Source: Fasciolopsis buskii | Taxonomy: Eukaryota > Platyhelminthes > Trematoda > Plagiorchiida > Fasciolidae | Direction: 5' to 3' | NCBI GenBank assembly: GCA_008360955.1 | Contig: LUCM01005137.1 | Span: 318,340-382,339, forward strand | DNA: 64,000 nt | Shown: piece after piece, positions 37,201 through 52,200 of the stretch | Layout of the letters: every line of letters begins with the position of its first letter | How positions within the stretch are numbered: position 1 is the stretch's first letter | Program-made: the position numbers and the translations under genes | Notes under the pieces: generated by a model | The model's database searches: none | What the model was told of the DNA's origin: nothing | The model's input: only the letters and a program-made list of their open reading frames with translations

Positions 37201-40200
37201 GTCGAAACTACTGCCCACGGTTTTCACACAGCTTACTCCTCTGTTTTGGGACAGATTAACCAACAAAAACGTCAGCGATTTTGTTCACATTAAAGTTCAT
37301 GGTGCTGATGAATGTACTGATGTTCGATCATTCTGTTTAGTAGGCACATAGTACAGTTGCTGTCCGGATGTTTAAAAAACTTATTGGGGTGTGGAACCCG
37401 TAAGCCAACTTTTGCAGGTTCCAGTAACTGTTAAAATGCACAGTAACTCCAGACGCCTTGGAGGTCATTCATATGGATGTTATCTCTACTGAAATGCAAT
37501 GCTACCTGATCGCGACGGTGGAAAAGGTGCTGATTTATTGATTGGATGAATGGAATCCAGGTTTTGATTTGTCCCTGTGGCTTTGGCAATACTTTTAGGA
37601 ATTCCTTGGTTACATCATATATTTGCTGTATCTCATGCATCTTGCTATTTCTGTGACTTGAATCAGCCTGACGTGACTCTCAAAGAAGCTTGCTCATCGG
37701 TCCAGGAAAACATCGCCTAATAGAATGCGATATGAAACCTTGATAACCCTACATTTGCTGTGGCGGGTTACGGCACCGGAAATGAGGCCAAGCATATTTA
37801 GTTCTAATGGACGTTGTTATGATACCATTTTTAATGTTCATGTGTTCAGCCTAGCATCTAAGCCTAATGTCACACAATGCCTCTACAGTTCATTTTGCTT
37901 GCATTTACGAGAAACTCGGCAGTAGATAGATTGTCAGTAAGGTACACAATAATGAAAACAAATGAATCCAAAACGAAGCCTTTATTTAAAAATCGCTGAA
38001 GCCCCGATTTCTTCGGATAGATCCCGTTTCGAATTCTCCTCTGAACTACTTTTGTTTACTCCGACAACAATGAAATTTGTCGTGCGCTGTTTCGTCCTTC
38101 ACATTGCAACCGTGCATTGAGTAAATTTTTATTATCTGTCATTACGTTGGAATGAAAAACTGTTCGAGATTGCATTGCGCCTCAAGTAATCAACCTCCAT
38201 TTGCTTGAATGAGTCTGTTTTCACCTCAGAACTCTATCGAATGGTGTTTGACTGGAAATTCGACCACCTTCAAACAAATCTGTTTTTCAGCTTTCGAAAG
38301 AAACATCTCAGAAAATAGCTAACAGCAGAATAATTGTAGATGAAATCGTCTCCAAAAATGACAGTAAGTCTGGTCTTTGATGTCCGACTAATCACATCTT
38401 TGTTCGCAGTTGCCTATGGCATAACCACTGGGTTTGGAATGTTTGCGTCAACCGTGATCGACAAAGTTAAATTAAAGTAAGTGTTTCTTTGGGAAACCGC
38501 GCCGAAAGGCCAGTTTCAGTTCAGACTTGTTCTCACTTTGATCAGTTGAATGTTAAGATATTCATAGGTGCTGCGCGCAGATCATAGGAACGAAGCTGAA
38601 CTGCAGGGCTAAATTAAAGCAAAATTCAGTGGTATTTGTGGAAAATTCTGCGGCAGTTAAAATGGACATTCGCCCGCTTTTGAAATATGGGTCAGCGATA
38701 AGCAGGTATTCATTTATGTCTAGCCAGATGTGAAGTCCTAAGCGTTTTGCGTAACTATAATGTACGCAAATGGTTTTTGAATTATTTTAATTCCAGAAAT
38801 AATCCTGTTCACGTCGAAAAGAGCGAAACATGCGAAGATCGTCGACCATGGATGCAAAAATGGTTGAATGAGCAAAGGAAAATCAGGCTCGGCACTAAAG
38901 TCATGATGTCAATAGGGTTCAAACAATCAGGCTCCCCGAGTAAAGACGGAAGTTTTTCCGCTCGAATCCTCTTACAGCGGGGCGTTTGGGAGTTCGAAAG
39001 CGAACGGCTAACACAGTCTCCCCACCCAAAATGCTGTTCCGTAGAAGTGAAAAAAAGTAATAAACGACAAAGTACTCTCCACCACATCTGAAGCAACTCT
39101 TAGTCGGTTGGCTGAATGCTCCATAGATTTTCAGAGAACAATGACTGTTGAACTGGTCGAGTCACATTGAATTCACCATTCATTGCTGATCATCGAAAAT
39201 ATCTTAGTTATTCCGCAACGTCAACTCGGGGATCACTATTTGATTGGAAGATAACGTGTGCTCAACCATTTGAATTAGATAAATCACTAGCATATCACAA
39301 ACGAAACACTGGTTCAATCAATGAACACTTGAGGAATGTGAATGGTACTTCTGCATTTCCATGGACCAGATAAGAACTACGAAAAATCAATATTTTTGTG
39401 ATTGGTTTGAAGTCACTGAAACTGACTAAACTACTCCGTGTGAAGATAGCTTTCTGCAGCTGCTAACGAAAACTGTTTCATGATCTTCCTCTGTTCGAAT
39501 TTCGTCAGAGATCTGCAAGCCTCGTTGCTTCGTTCACACGCGGCTGGTGTGGGAAAACCGTTGTCCTTGAGACTCACACGAATGCTGTTCGCTCTGCGAA
39601 TCAACGTACTGTCCAGAGGAAATAGCGGAATCTCGCTGCAGACACTGGAACAGATGATTCAAATTTTCAACGGTAATTTCATGTAGATAAACTGTGCTAT
39701 TCAGCCTTGGAAAGCTTGTGCATCAACCGTAATGCTTAAGGCATCATTCTGTTTAAAATGTTTCAAACGTATAAATCAGTATGCATTTTACATGGTAGCA
39801 AGTATCGCACCACAGCTGGCCATCTCGATTTCAAATAGCGATAATGGTATTCACATATTTTTGTCCATGATTAGACAGAAAACTAGAATGATTTAAAGTT
39901 ACCGAGCATTTGTGAAGGACATGAGCAGTGTAGGAAAACAACTTGAAATTCTTTTAAAGGGGTAAATCTGATGCTCGATTTATCAGATACACGAAAGTGG
40001 TTAGCTGTTACTGAGGCTTACACATAGATTGTCAAACGGGGTGCACTTTTGCAGTGACAGTTTCGATTAATTTATCCAAATTTTTCTCCAAAACCGAATT
40101 CTTTTCCGATATCTTATCAACCAATTCAAAAATAAATTTGATAGTTTTGATACGACATCCTGGATGAGCGATACTGGTTGTCTCTATTATCAGTAGCCAG

Positions 40201-43200
40201 TATTTTCACCGGTTTAAAGGACAGTCGAAGTTATTCTCAGCAATCTTCCTTCTGATCGTGGATCACTGTCTGTGGCCTGGGTAAATTTTACTGTTTTTCA
40301 TATCCATCGTCAAACCATAGAACATCAGCTGACTATAAGTGGTTGGTTTCGGCTTGTGCATTTATTTCGGAAATGACTGGCCAGCCACTGAAGTTTTGCC
40401 AACCAACTGCCCTAGCGTTTCACGAGTAAAGCTTTCGTAGAGCCTGTGGTTACCGTACTGTATGCTTTCAAGTACGATCAAATACTTTCTATTTTGTCGT
40501 AACTGTACTCAGAAAAGGATATCGAAGCATGCAGCCAAATTCAAAACTGCCTGAGACTGGCTATCAACAAATCTTTCTGAAAAGAATATTGACAAGAACG
40601 TCAAGTTGAAATCTAACTCCTACTCGTCAAAAAATAATAAGTTAACCGTAAAAATTAATCCATCAGCATTATTTTCTTCTGCCTTTATCGGAATTTCTTC
40701 ACAAATGAATCTGTTTCGTTATGATATGGACGCATGCACGATGATTACTGGATAACTGGTCTAGTATAATCCAAAAGTATTTGGCAGTTACTTCTGGTAT
40801 ATTTCAAAGAAAATTGATCTATTAGTTATGGAGTTGGAGAAAGTTCTGAATGCTAATAGTTTTCCGTAAATCACTTTAATAAACTCATCCGTCTGGACCG
40901 AAGACACAGCATGCCCATTCGCTTGAAAACCAAACTACCCCAACCCACGAATGACAGTTTCAGTGGATTCGGTTTCGACTGACTCGCTACCTACAACTCT
41001 CTGTCCTTACAGAATCTGCTCGAAAATAGCGCAACATCTGCACTTCTACAGGCAGGGACAATATAAGAACGTTTGGATGTGAAGCTCATGACTGGAAATT
41101 CATGCAATGGTTCAAGGTAAATGTTGAAGTAGGCGGAAACAGTTAAGCTAGTGTTTCAGATTCAGAAGAAAGTGCATAATTTTCAAGGCTGCACTGAATA
41201 ATTTGGTGACGATGCAATTTCGCGCACGTCGAGGCAGAAGAATTTCAGAGTCAAGTTGTTTCCAAAGCTTCGAATCAAGTCTGGAATCAGGATCTTCAGG
41301 AATGCAGACTGGTAGAATAATCACGGCCTGTCCAATGAAGACATCCCTTTGCTAGTGTTTAGATCCTTGAGATTCAAGTGAAAAGTTCGGGGACCACATG
41401 GCCTTGAAAACTTCTCCAACAACTTCGTCTTGAATCACAATTCAGCCGAAACTTCTGATGCTACACAAAATGTGAAGCAATGAAAAATTCCTCTATTTTA
41501 TTTAGGGTATTTTGTCCGGTAGTCGGTTTTGAAGCTGATCAGCTAAATGCCATACCAAATCAATGGTATGAACCAAAATCACTCTGAATATGCTGTCCAA
41601 AGGTGAAAATCCTTTGAGCTTGGAGAGATTCGACCTATTGTACGAAAGCAGCCCACGCCTACGTATCCAGTGTTCCACCCCGTGGACTACGATGCCGCAT
41701 CAGGACTATTCGGACGGTTAACTTGAGGCTGTTGATTATTTGCCCAGATTATGACTGCGTGGCATGGAAAATTCTTACATCCATCGAAACTTTGTCTTTC
41801 GATGTGCTTTCAGTTCCTAACTCGTCAGTTATTTCGTTCTATGAAACTAATTGGAAAAGAGATTAACATTATAATTTCCGAAGAAAGGGGCATATGTGAA
41901 CGTATATTCAACTACTTATCAATGAATTCGGGTTCTTTCTATTTACACACGCGTGTTCCCTGTTATGCCACTGTCTCCCGCAGCTTCTTGTCTTCCGTGG
42001 GTTCCAGAGCAAGGAACCGTCGGTGCGTCCGGTGACTTGGCTCCTTTGGCTCATCTTGCTCTAGGGCTAACTGGCGAGGGGCAGATGTGGAGCCCAACGA
42101 CTGGATGGACTTCAGCCAAAAATGTGAGCAAATCCGTCCATCTTCTTTTGGTCCCGTAAATTAGTTACATGAGTAATTCAGCAGTGGATAGTTTCCAGCA
42201 TCCCGTTTATTCAAATATTTTATCAGCATATTTCACCATCAGTGAACTTAAGTGGTTTATTATAAGGAACCAGTTGTCTTCAAGGAATTGAGATGATCAG
42301 TTTAGATTTCTTTTTAACATCTCATGAAAAAACAATTTGGGCAGCACAGTTTTTAATCTGTTCGAAGCACTTTTGTTTGCTCGCTTAGCGCCCTACATCT
42401 GCTAACCTAGGAGTGCCCCAATGATGGCTCCTGTTACAGATCAGACAGCTCTAAATGGACGTCTACGGTTAGTTAAGCACTGATAATGCATAGTCAGATG
42501 TGTTGTAAGATTTATTGTCTACTTCACGACTCATCGTGCATCATGCACTCGAACAACCTGCAGTCGTTAAAGATAATTCGCAGTGCTTATTGTTAAATAC
42601 AAGACTAAATAGAGTGCGCAGTACGTGGCTAATTTCCCTTATTATCTACAAGCAACCATAACCGTAAACCCAGGTTGATTTATATGCACGATATGAAGCA
42701 CTTAAGTTATCAAACGCATGGACAATTCAATAAGCACGTGATTCCTAGCGTCCATAACAAGTCATGTGATAGAGCCTGTTAAAGTGATCACTTGGCAATC
42801 CGGGTGTAATTAATGTGCTTTTGAATGCCCCTTGGACGTCAGAAACTGGCGACCCATTGACTAGCACGGTCAACGGTTTAACCGAGAGTAAGACCATTAC
42901 CCTCATTTTCTAAATTCATGTTGAAGAATGGGATTCATATGTGCACCTATTTGTTTTTTTGTCCGTTAATTTTGGGGCTATCGATGTTAAAGATACAGAT
43001 TTAATTTACCTTATTAACGTCTAGATCCCATCATTCATAAAAAAGCAGTCCGTCGAAAGTGATCTCCAGATTAACCCTGAACTCGCGTATCGCGCATTCT
43101 GTTCAACGTCAGCGCAACAAGAATACTGCAGACTCGCAGCAGGAAATCACTTTTGCTGACTTTGCTTCGCTGCTATTATCCGGCCAGAACTAGAATGGGG

Positions 43201-46200
43201 TAAATTAGTAAGGAAAATTCAATAGAATGCATCTATTAAACTTCGCACTTGAAAACATACAAGTGAAATGGTCTCAAATTATCAATTTTTGGTCAGAATA
43301 CTGCTAAAAATATTGGGCAATAACATGAAACCAAGCACAGGTTCTTAAGCATTGTGGGTGATCCATAAAACATTGCAACATTACAAGTAAGCGGTCCATT
43401 TCAAATCAGCAAGAAAGACCTCGGAGTTGGCTACTACTTGGCCTGTTTTATCCAGCGGGAAAACAGACTAGAATATATCACGTTTATTGGTCGAAGCCGG
43501 TAATCGGTAATAACCATGCTCGGGTTTGAATCCTCATCACATACTGGGATGACCTCGAATGCCTACTGCACAACGGGAATTAGCATGGAGAGCAAAACAG
43601 CTGAAAATCTAGTTAAGGTTTTTATTCGAATAATATACATTTCACACTGGGAAACCGTTGACGGAACACCAATGAACTTAGAGACTAAGGTTTGGACTAA
43701 CTGGTTGGTAGGTAATGGAAACCGCGAAGTTATGGGTACTGTGTCTCGTGATTGGCGCGTGCACTGTTCATAATCTTCCTTCGAGATCCCCTCATAAATT
43801 TAGTTCATAGATTGAATTCCGAAATAAGAATCGGACTAAATAAGAGAGGTTCTATGGCAGTTGGCGTATGAACTAGCCTTTCGGACTTGTCCCGACAATA
43901 ATCCATTTCTTCCTCCGGTTCTCTGACTCGCATCTGGGCGAGCTATCTTTAGTGCACAAGCCCTATGCTCGGAGGGGCTATCTCAACCTTGGATCGGCCC
44001 CGTAATTTCGTGATTATCTCGCCTGTCGACTGAAATTCGCTCCTGTAAAAGTTGGTGGTGTCACATGAATCGAGATATCTAAAGGTGCGTCACAGTCGTC
44101 TGAATTTGAGTAATGCAGTAGGAAGGCAGAAAAGTACCTCTGCCACCATAAACCGCATTGCGGTTTAGTTAATGCGTATTCGACGTTGAAAGAGCTACCC
44201 GTTGTGAAACACTTTATGTTCGAACGCCAGCTGGCAAACGAGGGATAAGTACCGCCAGTGATTACTAACAACCAGAAGAACCATTCGCTTACCGTATTTC
44301 TAATTACGAATTTAGTGTCAGACTCGCATAGTAGTCAAATTAAATTTCTTCACCCAGGTTGGATAATGCGACAGCGAGTGCTTTAGTGGTTTAAGAAGAA
44401 AATCCAATTTTTATGCTGACCTCAAAATTTTAAACGATTTGCAGTAAATAGCCACAAAGCTGGCATGTCTTTGCCTTGACTGCGTATCAAAACTGAATTA
44501 AACCTCCCGAACAAATCAGTGTCTTATATCTTCCCATTGATTTTGTTTCAGGCACTGATGTCAAACAAAGTCCAACCGCTTGATTTAAAACCCAAAGAGG
44601 TAAGCGACATATGAATGAACTAATGTTGTGAAGTTTGTTTCTCTAATTGCAGAGTGATGAACATCCTGATACTTCAGGTCACGGTTCCAGTGCGAGTGAA
44701 ATTTAGTGGGATTTACAAACTTTTGTCCGTAAAAAATTTTTCAGTTATTTCACGTAACAGTTACTAGATTACTCCGTAATCATAAACTGCGTCCACTTTG
44801 TTTAATCAGATGGTTTTGTCTTGTGATATTCTCCTGTACACCCATGGCTACTTCTCTTTTCAGGGATTGGCCATGATTAACGGAACACAGTTAATTTGTT
44901 CCATCGGAAGCTATGGTAAGAACTTCCTCAATTTCATTTTATGAAAAGCCCTGTGAAATAAAAACGCATTTGAACTGACACAGTAGAGAAATAAGGACTC
45001 TGTGCATTTTGTAACCTAGACGCGGCTATGTTGACTGTCGACTCTAATTGGTCCGTTTACTGATGTCCTTTCGGTATAGGTATGGAGTGACAGGCTTAGG
45101 GGTATAGGGGTGACAGCAGTACACAATCCAGCTCACCGCGTAATGTGACTACAAAATCCAAAATTATCAAATTGGAAATGATAAGGAGTAGAGTAAGGTA
45201 AGAACCCGTTTGTAATAAACATGACTAACAGTTAGCTTGAACTCCGTTACCTCTGCTAGCCACAAAGTCAACTCCTCATTTCCTCCAATTTCTTGTTAAG
45301 TTCTACTTACGGAAAAGGATGGTCAGCTATCCTCCTAGATGGGTCCACATTGAAAGTAAATATCTTTCGGGCCAGATCAGGTTCAGATGACGACTGGTTT
45401 GATCCGCTTTCCTCGAGATAATCCCGTTAAAAATTTGCAAACTTTTTCTTTTCTGCCTGATTTTAACCATCTACCTCTGCATAAAACTAAGATTTTAAAA
45501 TACTGATCTGACTATTTCATTTTAGCTTTTGTTCGTGCTGAACGCGTTGCCCGACAAGCAGATATCATAGCAGCATTGACGTTGGATGTATGCAAGGGGA
45601 CATCAGCAGCGTTTGACCCAGGTAGGTGACTATTAATTTCCATCGGTGTACCAAAAAAACAGTTAAACTTATTGCTGAAAGGCCATACCTCCGCAATCAG
45701 TTGCATTCACATTTCCGCAGTTAAACATTCCCAGTTCGATTACTTTCCACTGACGGTCAACATCAGTATGGCTTCTGACTGGTAGCAATAAAAAATATTA
45801 GGTAATTTTATTTCACAACTCGCGACCAACCATTTCAAATGATTCTCTACCACGGAAAGTGTGCACAGCCATAAGAAAGCAGTGGAAGATGACTTCATAC
45901 TGAAGTGAAATACTATCAACCGGTCTGTTTGTTCTTGCTTTATTTTGCGACGCGTATAATCGTCAGTCCCCGTGTAAACTATTCTTGCCTGCCCTTATCA
46001 TATCATTTACAGGTGTATCCAGAGTGCGCCCCCATAAAGGGCAAGCAATGGTTTGTCGTCGACTTCGTGCGCTGTTGAACAACAAATTATTTCACTCAGA
46101 ACTAGCTGGTAAGCAGACTTGAAGTTGGCCAGTTAAAGTGACAATCTGAACCATTCCTTGTTGCTCAGGTTCTTCATTTTATACTTTTTGTGCGAGACAC

Positions 46201-49200
46201 CTATTTTTAGGCAGACATCCGTTGGTCTTGGACATTGAAAAGTTGTTTAGGATATGAGGAGCCGGCACAAACAAACCAGATAACCTGCGTTTACCAAAAT
46301 TATACACCATTTGGAATGCGTATTCCAGCGTGGGATTACCAGTGAGGTTTGCTCCAATGAGACTTAATGTTATCTGCATCTATTCCGATCAGCAACTTTT
46401 GAAACAAATGTCTGAAGAAATGGCGTTATGTCTGACATATTCACAATAAGCTTAATGGAGCAAAAAATTATAAAAATTGGTGGTATAATTCACTATTCCT
46501 TGGTATGTTTAAATAATGCAACTTTCCGCGAATCTAGGAGAAAATAATGAATAAGGTTTCCAGACAAAATTGCATTATACTGAACTCATTGTTTGCAAAA
46601 CTGCCAACTGAAATCCGATTCAGCTGCATGTTTCTACCTTCCACAACTAGAACGGAGCTGAGTTTTATAAATTAATTCAGCAGATGCAGAAACGCCTCTT
46701 CCTTGTGCAAAGACAGAAAAATTGCTCCTGTTCTCGTGGATAAACATGTGAGAAATAGATGAAAAAGGCATTTATGATCTGTGCTTCTTTGATGCCTAGC
46801 AGTCTCATCCGGTCAAATAATGAAAGACGAAATCAGAACTTTTGCTTTATATCCGAGGATTAGTAATTCTATGGTAAGCAGTCGGAAGAGTCACTCGAAA
46901 GAAATTATTGCATGTACCTATCAGCTGCGTGGTCTACTCACGCAGCTTCAGTTGTCTGGTCTGAATTTTTAGTTAACTTTTTTTATTGTTTTCACGATAT
47001 TAGCAATCCTTCAGATTGCCACTACTTCAACTTAGGGGAAGAAGACGAGTTTTGATTATGAAACAAATCTGAAAAAGCTTTTAGTAAAAGCAATATTCAT
47101 CCCCTTGAAGTAATCGATTCCGACAGGTACTTTTGTCAAAGGACCACGAGCTGCCAGACAAATAACTAGACATTAGATCTCCTGAGTGATGCACATGTAT
47201 GCCGCAAAATGGTGAGTCACCATAAGACACTTAAGGGCAATAAAGGCGTTTTATTCGGTTAACTTAAGGGATGGTTCATTCCAGCCACACAATACCGGTG
47301 TAGTATCAGCAAATTCCATACATTATGGAAGTTGGTTCCCACTATTTCATGAAAGCTTTTCATTTTTTTGAACAGAAAGTCACCGATATTGCTCTCGGGT
47401 TCAAGATCCATATTCTCTTCGATGTTGTCCTCAAGTACATGGAATCGTTTGGGACACAATCGAATTCGTCCGTGGTATTTTAACTACAGAGCTGAACAGT
47501 TCCACTGATAACCCAGTAAGTTTCAACTATAACGGAAATGCCTGTGAATACTGCGTTGGGAACTTTAGGTTATTATCAACCTTTAATCTCATTTCTTCCC
47601 CACTTATAGCTCGTCTTCCCTGGGAGGAAACTTGTTCTTTCGGCCGGAAATTTCCATGGTGAATATCCAGCAAAGGCATTGGACTACCTAGCGATTGCTG
47701 TACACGAACTGGCTAATATATCCGAAAGACGCTTGGAAAGACTGGTCAATCCAGGTGAGGACTTCACAGATGTTCACATGACTATATTTATCTGTCCAGT
47801 TCTATTTGTTTACATAACTATTTTCTCAGCCGATTTGGGTGTATGTTCTAAGAAACATGGTACTATCTGCTTTTCCCTTTACTAAGCCTACATACTGATT
47901 GAAGAGCTATCAGTCATGAGGTCTGTTAGTGAAATTTCTACTTTTTCATCCAAAATTAACAGCAGCTTTCCTCATAAATGTCTGGTGAGGAACAGCTCAG
48001 AGATGTCGAAGTCAGTCGTATAGTATACTAATCAATCCGAAAAAATATTGCTGTGATGCATCCCTGGTATTCTTTTACTTTACGTCTTGACAGACTAAAC
48101 AAACAGTAAAAAGGGGACATATGCAACCAGTGCTGGATGTCTATTCAGCCTGTGCCAAATCGGGATGTAATATACAAGGAAATAAGATGGGGAAGCATAC
48201 TGGGGCCGGTGAAGGTTAAATGCCGAAATATTAAGCCAGCGGTAGACAGAAGAGGCTTTAGAAAGACAGACGAACCCTAAACTGGCTAGCTTTCGACGGC
48301 GACCAAAAAGAGACTTGAGCGGCCACAGAGAGACGAATGGTCAGAACTGGTCAAGGATTCGAAACTGTTAGCTAACGAACCGTTGGCATGATTGGTCAAA
48401 CAAAAAACGTACTTTTCTAAATGGCTTAATATTCAAAGGGATTCTGCGTGAGTATAGACCATGGAACAAATCCAGTAGTGCAACTGTATTTACCGCGATA
48501 TCTTTTCCGTTAATACTGTTCCTAAAACTAATTAAATAGTCGTAAAATAGGTAGATAATACTCACAGCTAAATGAGCCATCAAGGACAGTCGGGCAAAAC
48601 GGTTTAGTAAATTGGGACGGAGATCCTTCAACCGATCAGAGGAAATACAGTTGTAAACCTGTGCAATGGGCAGTCAGTGGTACTGTGACCAAAACTTTTC
48701 AGTACAATCTATTCAATCGGGGTTGGATCCGAACAATGAGCATTGGGTCAGCTGGACACTGGTACGACCAATGAACTGTAACAACCGTTGCGAATCAATA
48801 AGGCACAACCACAACGGTCCATGAGACACTTAGCTCGTTCCGAGTAAATTAAAGGGCCACCAAAATTGCATTGCCTAGGGATCACTCAAACATTTTGATG
48901 GTCGAGCAGTCATCTCCATCGTCGTTAGGTAAGCGGGCATAGAGAAACTTAAATTCCGACGGGCTGTCATTAGCAGATCGATTATAAACACGATGCATGT
49001 GTGCGTCAGCCGTATCGACGAACAAATAGCAAGCATGTGTATGAGGTGAGAGAATGGATAGATGGATATGCTCGTTTGCATGACAAAGTATGTGTACGTA
49101 AGCTTGCAAAAAGGATGGGTCTTAGAATTCTGTGGCGATTTTGCGTGGAATCCAGTTTTATTTTGTAATTAGGCGCATTCACATGAAGTTTTTAATCTTT

Positions 49201-52200
49201 GTTTATTTTTTGCACTACGCTATCAACAAATTTATGTAGGACCTACTGACCTTAACTCTACGGTAGATGCGTCGGCACGCTTTTGTTTTCGTGCAATAAA
49301 AATTACTGAACAATACCATAAGTCTTTTTGACAGTTTTGTGTCACTGATCCAGAGGTGAAATGTGGCTAATTTTGTGATAGACCAATCGTGACATTGTCG
49401 AAATAAATCAGTAAATTCACTCTATCGTGTGCATTAGTTATCGAGATAATGAGATCAGTGAATCTGACAACAGCTTATCCTCAGTTCACTCTGTTGCAAT
49501 CATCCGTTTCCCTTTTCTTGCCCAAAGCCATGGCCTGGCAGGGAGACGGCTGCGATACTGCTCAGATGTTGCTGGAATATCTGACATCAATCCAGCGACC
49601 ATAATTTCTAACGATCAGCTTTCCATTGGAAGCCGGATGGCCCAAAACGGTTTTACGAATGGAATTTAAATATCTTATGCTAACACATTCACTGAGTCTC
49701 AGTCATCATTCTGCCCTACAGAATGATTGGTGTGAAACGCTGTTCTTTCGTTCTCATGCACTAAGCGAATGTTAATGCCTGTAGTATGTCATTAAGTGAT
49801 GGCTAAGATTGGGTATAAGCACTCACTTTCACAGCGAACGATAACTTATGGAGCTTGTAATCACGTATATTCCCTTCTTGCCTGACAGGAGATCGTTGAA
49901 GAGTCAACAGCCTGCGATTTGTTGATAACTCAAATTTAGGCAGCGCTTCTCCGAGTGTGCAAATCTTTAAATCTGCAGGGCAGGGGAGAAGCAATCACAC
50001 AAGCTGAAATTCAGTGAATTTGAAGGACGATATTTTGTAATGTAAGGAATGGACATCTGCTGTATTTCGTCTCGTCGGGCTCCAGCCAATTTTGACTCTC
50101 CGCACGATTGTCCGTCTTCACTAACTGTGATGAGAAAAACCAAATGTAGCAGACATAAAAATTCCTTTGTTAATCATAACTGCATCGCTCATATTGACCT
50201 TCAATGATCAACGCTCAATCATCCATTCTTTTGATAATTAATGTGACCCACTGGCATTCGGTTACTTTTTCATGCTGCGTTACTGCTCAAATTATCCTTT
50301 GGCTTAATCAGTGCGATGGCACTGCAGAAGTGTTGATCTCTGCTAGGGTAATGGTTACGACGATTTAATACTCACTACTGTTGCACACCATCAGCATCCA
50401 TATGCACTGTGAAGAAAATACTTTCAGTTCCTATACATCCTTTTGACAGCTGCTATCATGTTTCTACAAGATCCTCTTTTGCCTACACACCCTAGAATCA
50501 ATACCGATAAGAAATACACTGTTCCACATTTAGCATGCAGCTCGACGAACCGTGACTGTACTTTAGCCGAAATTCCGCGTAACTTGTCTTAAATGGTCTG
50601 GTCACTAGAGCCTCTTTTTTCTTCATTTTTACCATGTGATAGGTGCAACTATTTTCCTATTTTTATCACGGTTTTTGATTTAAATGCGACATTAATTTAC
50701 ACGAAAACAATGGAATACAACACAGCACAGTACGGCCGATTCGATTACTGGCAACAGGGTCTGACACCACATTCACCAAATAAGGAATTCAGTCAACTAT
50801 TGGCTATGGAAAAGAGATTCAAAGGTCATTTGTAGCTAGTACGCTTGTTTTCGCATTCACAATTTCCACTAATACTTGTGAGCATACAATGTTAGAGTAA
50901 TTTGAAAAAAACATTGCCTGGACGTATATGCAAGAAAGAGATTAAGCGATTCTGCGATACAAGCATAACAAGCTCACTTGAATTCCTTGAAAATTACCAC
51001 TGAGCACATTGAGAAAATACAAACTGGTGAACATGCTCGTTTTCAGTGATTCGTACTCATGCCATTACATCACTATATATATATTGACAAAATTTTCCAC
51101 TATAGGATAGATTAGATTAGTCAGATACAAATATGGATGGGGAAGGGATTTGTGGTGTTACATACATAACCTGAATAAACAGAAATGTGTTGTGCTAATT
51201 GTTTTGTTGTCTAGGGTTTGCATTGGGACGGAGGGTGGGCCAAGGGAGTTGAAGCGCAACCACAAATTGTTTTTGAGAACAAAGTGGAGGATTGTGAAGA
51301 CGGATTGCGANNNNNNNNNNNNNNNNNNNNNNNNNNNNNNNNNNNNNNNNNNNNNNNNNNNNNNNNNNNNNNNNNNNNNNNNNNNNNNNNNNNNNNNNNN
51401 NNNNNNNNNNNNNNNNNNNNNNNNNNNNNNNNNNNNNNNNNNNNNNNNNNNNNNNNNNNNNNNNNNNNNNNNNNNNNNNNNNNNNNNNNNNNNNNNNNNN
51501 NNNNNNNNNNNNNNNNNNNNNNNNNNNNNNNNNNNNNNNNNNNNNNNNNNNNNNNNNNNNNNNNNNNNNNNNNNNNNNNNNNNNNNNNNNNNNNNNNNNN
51601 NNNNNNNNNNNNNNNNNNNNNNNNNNNNNNNNNNNNNNNNNNNNNNNNNNNNNNNNNNNNNNNNNNNNNNNNNNNNNNNNNNNNNNNNNNNNNNNNNNNN
51701 NNNNNNNNNNNNNNNNNNNNNNNNNNNNNNNNNNNNNNNNNNNNNNNNNNNNNNNNNNNNNNNNNNNNNNNNNNNNNNNNNNNNNNNNNNNNNNNNNNNN
51801 NNNNNNNNNNNNNNNNNNNNNNNNNNNNNNNNNNNNNNNNNNNNNNNNNNNNNNNTCGCAATCCGTCTTCACAATCCTCCACTTTGTTCTCAAAAACAAT
51901 TTGTGGTTGCGCTTCAACTCCCTTGGCCCACCCTCCGTCCCAATGCAAACCCTAGACAACAAAACAATTAGCACAACACATTTCTGTTTATTCAGGTCAT
52001 GTATGTAACACCACAAATCCCTTCCCCACCCATATTTGTATCTGACTAATCTGATCTTTCCTATAGTGAAATTTTTTGTCAAGATATATATAGTGATGTA
52101 ATGGCATGAGTACGAATCCCTGAAAACGAGCTTGTTCGCCAACTTGTGTAAGCTCATTTGACTTAACCCGAAATATAGAGTCATCCAAAAGCTGTATGAC

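Noticed and set aside
38747..39091. 114-codon plus-strand frame in HAL intron 5 as an extra exon
   Set aside because: Exons 5 and 6 join in phase directly and match the family without a gap. The frame may be an unidentified repeat.
41751..42035. 94-codon plus-strand frame ending near the MIO exon
   Set aside because: It is mostly intron 6 read through into exon 7 in the wrong frame.
47259..47459. Minus-strand 66-codon frame
   Set aside because: It is antisense to HAL exon 12, whose plus-strand reading matches the family at nearly every position.
51150..52184. Long open frames on both strands (up to 329 codons)
   Set aside because: They run through 545 N and exist only because N has no stops. 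The arms are inverted copies, so both strands give the same peptide ends.
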